A DNA stretch of 7,728 nucleotides from Anaerolineae bacterium (GTDB taxonomy: Bacteria > Chloroflexota > Anaerolineae > Aggregatilineales > Phototrophicaceae). Shown piece after piece: positions 5,463 to 7,728 of this stretch (within the stretch, counting starts at the first letter, position 1; every line of letters begins with the position of its first letter). The translations under genes and the position numbers were made by a program. The notes under the pieces were generated by a model that saw only the letters and a list, made by a program, of their open reading frames with translations, was not told the origin of the DNA and ran no database searches. The stretch is from positions 1 to 7,728 of the forward strand of contig WGEI01000454.1 in NCBI GenBank assembly GCA_015492875.1, given 5' to 3'.

Positions 5463-7728
5463 ACCCACCATATAAAACGCGATAAATGCTATAGAAACTA
5501 TATATCCCCTGTACGTACCCGCGTGTCGAGTCTATTGTGATGGTTGTGATAAAGGCATCGGGGTCATCGCCAGCAATAGACAGCCATTGAGAAGCACGAC
5601 CAGGCCCAGCATTATAAGCCGCTAATGCTGCGGGCACGTTGCCGTTAAAAAGCTGTAACTGCTCTTGCAGGTAATAAGCGCCGAACTCAATTGCTGCATA
5701 GGGACGGAATAAATCACTATGCTGGTAGTTTGGCCAATTCAGTTGTTCTGCAATATAGTCGCCTGTAGAGGGGATAACTTGCATTAAGCCCTTTTCGCCA
5801 GCGGCGGCAGTGGCGTAAGCATCAAACAGGCTCTCACGGCGAATAAGTGATAGCACTAATAGTGGGTCAGTCCCCCAGCGTGCTTGAATATCAAGAATGA
5901 CATCCAAATAGTATGCGGGATAGCGCATACGGGCAATATATGGCGGCGCTTGTAAAGTAGTGACACCTGCAATTTTTATGACATCTGCCGCGGCAACAAT
6001 TGAGGGCATATAAGCACCAATACTGCGGAAGTAAATAGCTAATTGATAGGCAGAGAGGGCATCATTTTGCTGGCGCAAATTATCCAGCAGGGTGGTAAAT
6101 TCTTCTTCTGCATCATTATATGCACCCACTGCCCAAAGCTCTCGCCCACGCACAAGGTGCGGGTTTGCTTCTAATTGTGGAGAAAGCACCCAAAGTGCCC
6201 CATCTTGTTGAATGTCAAATGTGGCACGCAACCAATCTTCCGCTTGTTGTAACTCTGCCGCCTCGTCAAATTGGAAACGGTAGTTCGCTGGCGCTTGGAA
6301 GGGCTGAACCCCATTACGAATATCGGCAGCACGCACGGCATAGTAGCTTTCGGGCGCGGCTTGAATTGCACTGGCGAAAGCACTATCCGCTGTGGCGCTA
6401 TCTCCCCGAAGCATCGCCAAACGCCCCACCCAGAAATAGGCAGCGGCTTGGTCTTCACCGATTGTGTTAGCGGCTAAACGGGCATAGAGATATTCGGCTA
6501 CAGCGGGAAAACCACCGCTATAGGCAGCGGAGGCCGCAATGAATAAGCCACTGTTTGCTTGATCGGTTGTCGGGTAGGCATCTGCTAAACGCAGGAAGAC
6601 TTCACGAGAAGTTTCGCCATCCCCTTGTGTGCTATAGAGGTAGCCAGCACGCCAAAGGGCTTCCGCCGCCTGTGGCAAATAGCCGTAGTTATCAGCGATG
6701 AACGTATAGTGGCGAATGGCGCTAGGAATATCGCCCGATAAGAAGTAAGTACGCCCTTGTTCTAGCAAGGCTTCGCCAAAAAGCGGGTCTAATGGAAACT
6801 GTTCAATAATCGTCTGGAAGGCGACTAATGCTGCGGAAAAGTTGCCGATTTCACGGTAGGCACGGCCTAGCAAGAGGTAGAGGCGCGGGGGGATAGCCGC
6901 TGCCAGATATTGGGTTGTGTAAGCATTAAAGGCATTGATGGCAGTTTGATAATCGCCATAAACAAATGCCACTTGTCCACGCTGATAATCATCGAGGTCT
7001 ACACCATGCTGTTCTAGGATTTGCATGGCTAAATAGGCCGAAGCTGTTTCGCTATAATCGTTAAAAACGCGGGCAGCGCGTGCCAACCCATTTTCTGTAT
7101 CGCCACTATCCAATAGCGTTTGGGCGGCTTCTAGCTCAATGCTGGCGCGGTATGGCGCATTTTTAGCAACAGCGAGAATAGCATCGTACTGAGCAATTGC
7201 TTGGGTATATAAGCCAGCAGAGCGTAGAATTTGGGCGACCTTCTCACGCAAGATGAGTTGGGGGACAAGGCTACGATTGGCAGCAAGCGCGCGATCATAA
7301 TCTTGCAAGGCCGCGTCGAATTGCCCTAGTGCTAAACGGGCATCGGCAATGCGTTCATATACATAACTATCGATAATGCCAGCGCGTAAAGAGAGATACT
7401 GTTGAAAATCAGCGATTGCTTCATCCCAAAGCGAAAGGCCAAGATAGGCATCAGCGCGCAAGAAGTACGCCCATGCCACGCGCCCATCAGAAGGGAATTG
7501 CTGGATAAATGCTGTTAATGCCGTAACGGTTTCATCAAATAGCCCCTCGCGTAGAGCAGCTTGGCCTAAGCCAAAAGCCGCCGCAGCACGTGCTGTTCGT
7601 GGGGCGGCCTCCCCCTGCCCTAACACTTGTTGGTAAAGCGCAACTGCGTTTTCATAACGCCCATTGAGCATATCACGCTCGGCCTGTTGGAGGGCAAGGT
7701 TGGCATCAATAGACGGGGTTGGTGGAAC
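5461..7728 (-). CDS. Slt70-like soluble lytic transglycosylase with long TPR superhelix; N-terminus outside the window
   Basis: Peptidoglycan-cleaving enzyme of family GH23, expected outside the membrane. The frame is open to the right edge, giving 755 visible residues; the 19 residues before the Met at 7671 (opening VPPTPSID) already belong to the protein and its first TPR, so that Met is internal. Numbered from it, residues 1-565 hold about 14 helix-pair units of TPR type, for example around 66-97, 101-130, 262-293, 299-330 and 410-440. The catalytic SLT domain covers about 583-736: IRRESLFDAYA with the expected catalytic Glu (E613, bases 5833-5835), GEKGLMQVIPSTGDYIAEQL (625-644), FGAYYLQEQL, and AAYNAGPGRASQWL (684-697). 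This order matches Slt70, whose helical ring surrounds the glycan strand. The Pro/Thr-rich opening suggests a linker after a lipoprotein or secretion signal, which lies beyond the window. All expected motifs are intact. Confidence 0.92.
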   Translation of the reverse strand, partial: VPPTPSIDANLALQQAERDMLNGRYENAVALYQQVLGQGEAAPRTARAAAAFGLGQAALREGLFDETVTALTAFIQQFPSDGRVAWAYFLRADAYLGLSLWDEAIADFQQYLSLRAGIIDSYVYERIADARLALGQFDAALQDYDRALAANRSLVPQLILREKVAQILRSAGLYTQAIAQYDAILAVAKNAPYRASIELEAAQTLLDSGDTENGLARAARVFNDYSETASAYLAMQILEQHGVDLDDYQRGQVAFVYGDYQTAINAFNAYTTQYLAAAIPPRLYLLLGRAYREIGNFSAALVAFQTIIEQFPLDPLFGEALLEQGRTYFLSGDIPSAIRHYTFIADNYGYLPQAAEALWRAGYLYSTQGDGETSREVFLRLADAYPTTDQANSGLFIAASAAYSGGFPAVAEYLYARLAANTIGEDQAAAYFWVGRLAMLRGDSATADSAFASAIQAAPESYYAVRAADIRNGVQPFQAPANYRFQFDEAAELQQAEDWLRATFDIQQDGALWVLSPQLEANPHLVRGRELWAVGAYNDAEEEFTTLLDNLRQQNDALSAYQLAIYFRSIGAYMPSIVAAADVIKIAGVTTLQAPPYIARMRYPAYYLDVILDIQARWGTDPLLVLSLIRRESLFDAYATAAAGEKGLMQVIPSTGDYIAEQLNWPNYQHSDLFRPYAAIEFGAYYLQEQLQLFNGNVPAALAAYNAGPGRASQWLSIAGDDPDAFITTITIDSTRGYVQGIYSFYSIYRVLYGG

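Noticed and set aside
6120..6477. Open frames of 68-116 codons in several frames opposite or within the transglycosylase
   Set aside because: They are shadows of the real gene. The proteins are low-similarity, basic or Pro/His-rich, with no domain and no ribosome binding sites I could see.
7669..7671. ATG at 7671 as the true start of the transglycosylase
   Set aside because: The frame remains open to the window edge, the upstream residues continue the first TPR helix, and no Shine-Dalgarno sequence precedes this ATG. It is internal.

Overview
This 7.7 kb window looks like ordinary bacterial chromosome. The most likely source is a Chloroflexota (Anaerolineae-type) genome. That is an inference from three things: the style of the glucan phosphorylase, a large TPR-lytic transglycosylase with a Pro/Thr-rich N-terminal linker, and moderate GC content. 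No rRNA or marker gene is present to prove it. I see no mobile element, CRISPR array, tRNA or phage gene.

Layout, left to right. (1) The 3' end of an alpha-glucan (glycogen/maltodextrin) phosphorylase gene on the + strand, stopping at 1009. (2) A perfect 12-bp hairpin at 1029-1058, lying between convergent genes and probably terminating both. (3) A three-gene ABC exporter operon on the - strand, read from 4517 down to 1079: a NatA-type ATPase followed by two related but diverged ABC-2/NatB-type permeases. Both gene junctions are 4-bp ATGA overlaps, so the three proteins are translationally coupled. (4) A 455-bp divergent intergenic region (4518-4972). It holds a candidate promoter for the ABC operon, a small inverted repeat, a strong-looking extended -10 promoter on the + strand, and a leader of about 285 nt. 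(5) A single-domain CheY/Spo0F-like response regulator (4973-5356, +) with its own intrinsic terminator. (6) The 3' three-quarters or so of a large Slt70-like lytic transglycosylase with many TPR units on the - strand. It runs off the right edge of the window; the ATG at 7671 is internal, because the reading frame stays open to base 7728.

How the genes relate. The ABC operon forms one export machine: one ATPase and a probable permease heterodimer. Its substrate cannot be read from sequence. The response regulator has no output domain and no adjacent kinase, so it probably relays phosphate or acts by protein contact. The phosphorylase (carbon storage) and the transglycosylase (cell-wall turnover) look like separate units that happen to be neighbours.

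The most unusual signal is in front of the response regulator. A near-perfect Shine-Dalgarno sequence (AAAGGAGG, 4921-4928) sits 44 bases ahead of the natural ATG, too far to work linearly. A 35-nt hairpin (4931-4965) lies exactly between them and, if folded, leaves an effective spacing of 9 nt. I saw nothing that amounts to a clearly new biological system; the leader of this gene is the best candidate for something undescribed.
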